Of a stretch of 15,766 nt of DNA, positions 14,368 to 15,766 are shown piece after piece. The position numbers and the translations under genes were made by a program. The notes beneath the pieces are model-generated. The model saw only the letters and a program-made list of their open reading frames with translations. It searched no databases and was not told the origin of the DNA. How positions within the stretch are numbered: the stretch's first letter is position 1; the number at the start of each line of letters is the position of its first letter. Source of the stretch: an uncultured Methanobrevibacter sp. (GTDB lineage: Archaea > Methanobacteriota > Methanobacteria > Methanobacteriales > Methanobacteriaceae); the NCBI RefSeq assembly GCF_937898925.1, contig NZ_CALDKF010000111.1, forward strand, positions 1 through 15,766, written 5' to 3'.

Positions 14368-15699
14368 TTAATTAGCATAATCCTCATAGATAATTGTTAA
14401 TCCATTTAAATTCAAATCATCATAAGGGAATTTAATTTCTTCACCGTCAAAAGCAATCTTAATCAATGAATTGTTGTTTTTCTCAAACTCATCCACAGTA
14501 ATATCCTCATCAATGACTTTCATCTTCCTTGTAAAACTTGACATCACTTCGTCAGGAGCTTCCATTTTTAAGTTATCATTTTTATCTGCATCTTCTATGA
14601 TTTTAATCATTAGCTCTGCTGCATTTCCCATTCCATATGGGTTTTTAGCTGATTTCATCTTATTTGCAAACTCTTCATCATCCAAAATTCTTCTTGCATT
14701 CTCAAGTATGACTTCCTTATCGGAACCTACAAGGATGTTTCCACCTGCAGTAACGGTTTCAGGCCTTTCAGTATTGTACCTTAAGGTAAGTGCAGGCACG
14801 TCAAGAGTGATCGCTTCCTCTTGAAGTCCTCCAGAATCTGTTAGGATAATTGTGGATTTTGAAATGAGAAGAAGGAAGTCAAGATAACCGACTGGTTTTA
14901 TGATATGAATATGTTTGAGGTCATTTAATCTATCAAACAAGCCGAAGTTCTCCATTGTCTTCTTGGTTCTTGGATGAATTGGGAAGATGATGTTCATGTC
15001 ATCAAGTTCCTCCAAAGCTTCTATGATATTGGTTAATCTTTCTTTATCATCAACTGTTTCCGCTCTGTGCATTGTTAAGGTAAGGATGTTTTCCATATTA
15101 TCAATATCAAGCTCTGCAAGACCTTCATCATATTCATCTTTTTCCCTATTCTTGGATATTTCAAGGTTTCTGAAGCATGCATCCACAACAGTGTTTCCTG
15201 TGATGAATATTCTTTTTCTTGAAATTCCTTCCATAGCAAGGTTAATTGCAGACTCTTCAGTTGGAACAAAGTATAGTTTGGAACATATGTCTGCAGCAAG
15301 CCTGTTGATTTCTTCGGGCATAGTCTCATCAAAAGAACGAAGCCCCGCTTCCACATGACCTACTGGAATGTGCAATTTGCTTGCAACAAGTGCACCTGCA
15401 AGCACTGCATTTGTATCTCCCTGTACAAGCAGGATATCAGGTTTTTCATCTAAGAGAACCTCTTCAATACCGTCCATCATTTTGCCAGTCTGCTTTCCAT
15501 GTGAACCTGATCCAACATGAATGTTATAGTTAGGGGTAGGCAATTTCAAGTCAATGAAGAAATTTTCAGACATTTCCTTGTCATAGTGCTGACCAGTGTG
15601 AATCAAAAGCAATTCATGGCCACTCTTTTCAATCTCATCCATGACGGAAGCCATTTTGATTATTTCTGGCCTTGTTCCAAGTACAATAGCTATTTTCAT
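14368..15699 (-). CDS. wecB: UDP-N-acetylglucosamine 2-epimerase with C-terminal extension
   Basis: This enzyme interconverts UDP-GlcNAc and UDP-ManNAc, feeding surface glycan or cell-wall sugars. Residues 1 to about 370 are a standard epimerase: VLGTRPEIIKMA (6-17), HTGQHYD (34-40), QGDTN with Asp95, HVEAGLRSFDETMPEEINR with Glu117 and Glu131, TMHRAET with His211, PIHPRT (240-245), and DSGGLQEEA (288-296) with LRYNTERPET after it. Residues about 375-443 form an extra acidic tail with a predicted strand-rich end (SLIKIAFDGEEIKFPYDD), absent from ordinary WecB proteins of about 370-380 residues. The ATG is preceded by AGGATG; no convincing promoter is visible in the last 67 bases of the window. 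mfnD follows after 9 bases. Confidence 0.93.
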   Translation of the reverse strand: MKIAIVLGTRPEIIKMASVMDEIEKSGHELLLIHTGQHYDKEMSENFFIDLKLPTPNYNIHVGSGSHGKQTGKMMDGIEEVLLDEKPDILLVQGDTNAVLAGALVASKLHIPVGHVEAGLRSFDETMPEEINRLAADICSKLYFVPTEESAINLAMEGISRKRIFITGNTVVDACFRNLEISKNREKDEYDEGLAELDIDNMENILTLTMHRAETVDDKERLTNIIEALEELDDMNIIFPIHPRTKKTMENFGLFDRLNDLKHIHIIKPVGYLDFLLLISKSTIILTDSGGLQEEAITLDVPALTLRYNTERPETVTAGGNILVGSDKEVILENARRILDDEEFANKMKSAKNPYGMGNAAELMIKIIEDADKNDNLKMEAPDEVMSSFTRKMKVIDEDITVDEFEKNNNSLIKIAFDGEEIKFPYDDLNLNGLTIIYEDYAN

Positions 15700-15766
15700 T
15701 TTTAAACATCCTATAAGTTAGTTGATAATTTAATTAAAATCGATTATTTGGTTTTGAAAAATTCTT

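Overview
The window is AT-rich archaeal DNA, most likely from a Methanobacteriales methanogen close to Methanobrevibacter. Evidence: an HMf-type histone, methanogen cofactor genes (methanopterin, methanofuran, probably coenzyme B), archaeal ether-lipid genes, tRNA genes without an encoded CCA, TATA-type promoters, and very A/T-rich intergenic DNA. Genus and species are inferred; no rRNA or other decisive marker is present.

Left part (1-5976). The window opens inside a + strand elp3 gene whose first codons lie upstream. It is followed by a + strand deoC with an elaborate upstream region: two related palindromes and an 18-bp direct repeat at exactly 50-bp spacing. Next, on the - strand, come a tRNA-Val/tRNA-Phe pair separated by 3 nt, a histone gene, a roughly 590-base empty stretch, an MtaB/CDKAL1-like tRNA methylthiotransferase and an HVO_0476-family zinc-ribbon protein. 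tRNA genes and tRNA modification enzymes dominate this half.

Middle part (6406-11199). On the - strand are an aconitase-type small subunit (probably homoaconitase, coenzyme B pathway), beta-RFAP synthase (methanopterin pathway), a Tes-like radical SAM tetraether lipid synthase and CarS (CDP-archaeol synthase). A small unrecognised + strand gene lies between the last two. Tes and CarS act in the same lipid pathway.

Right part (11339-15699). A co-directional - strand run reads wecB (UDP-GlcNAc 2-epimerase with an unusual C-terminal extension), mfnD, mfnF (both methanofuran side-chain assembly), then a membrane-anchored protein that I read as a cryptic M14 metallocarboxypeptidase-like enzyme, and then carS. 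wecB and mfnD are only 9 nt apart.

The most notable non-coding signals are: hairpins that span the stop codon and run into U-tracts at three genes; a 30-nt sequence found identically downstream of both tes and carS; an identical 13-nt promoter core at the tRNA and histone genes; and a hairpin leader with an orphan Shine-Dalgarno site and aromatic-rich mini-ORF before the beta-RFAP synthase gene. No CRISPR array, insertion sequence, prophage or defence locus was seen.
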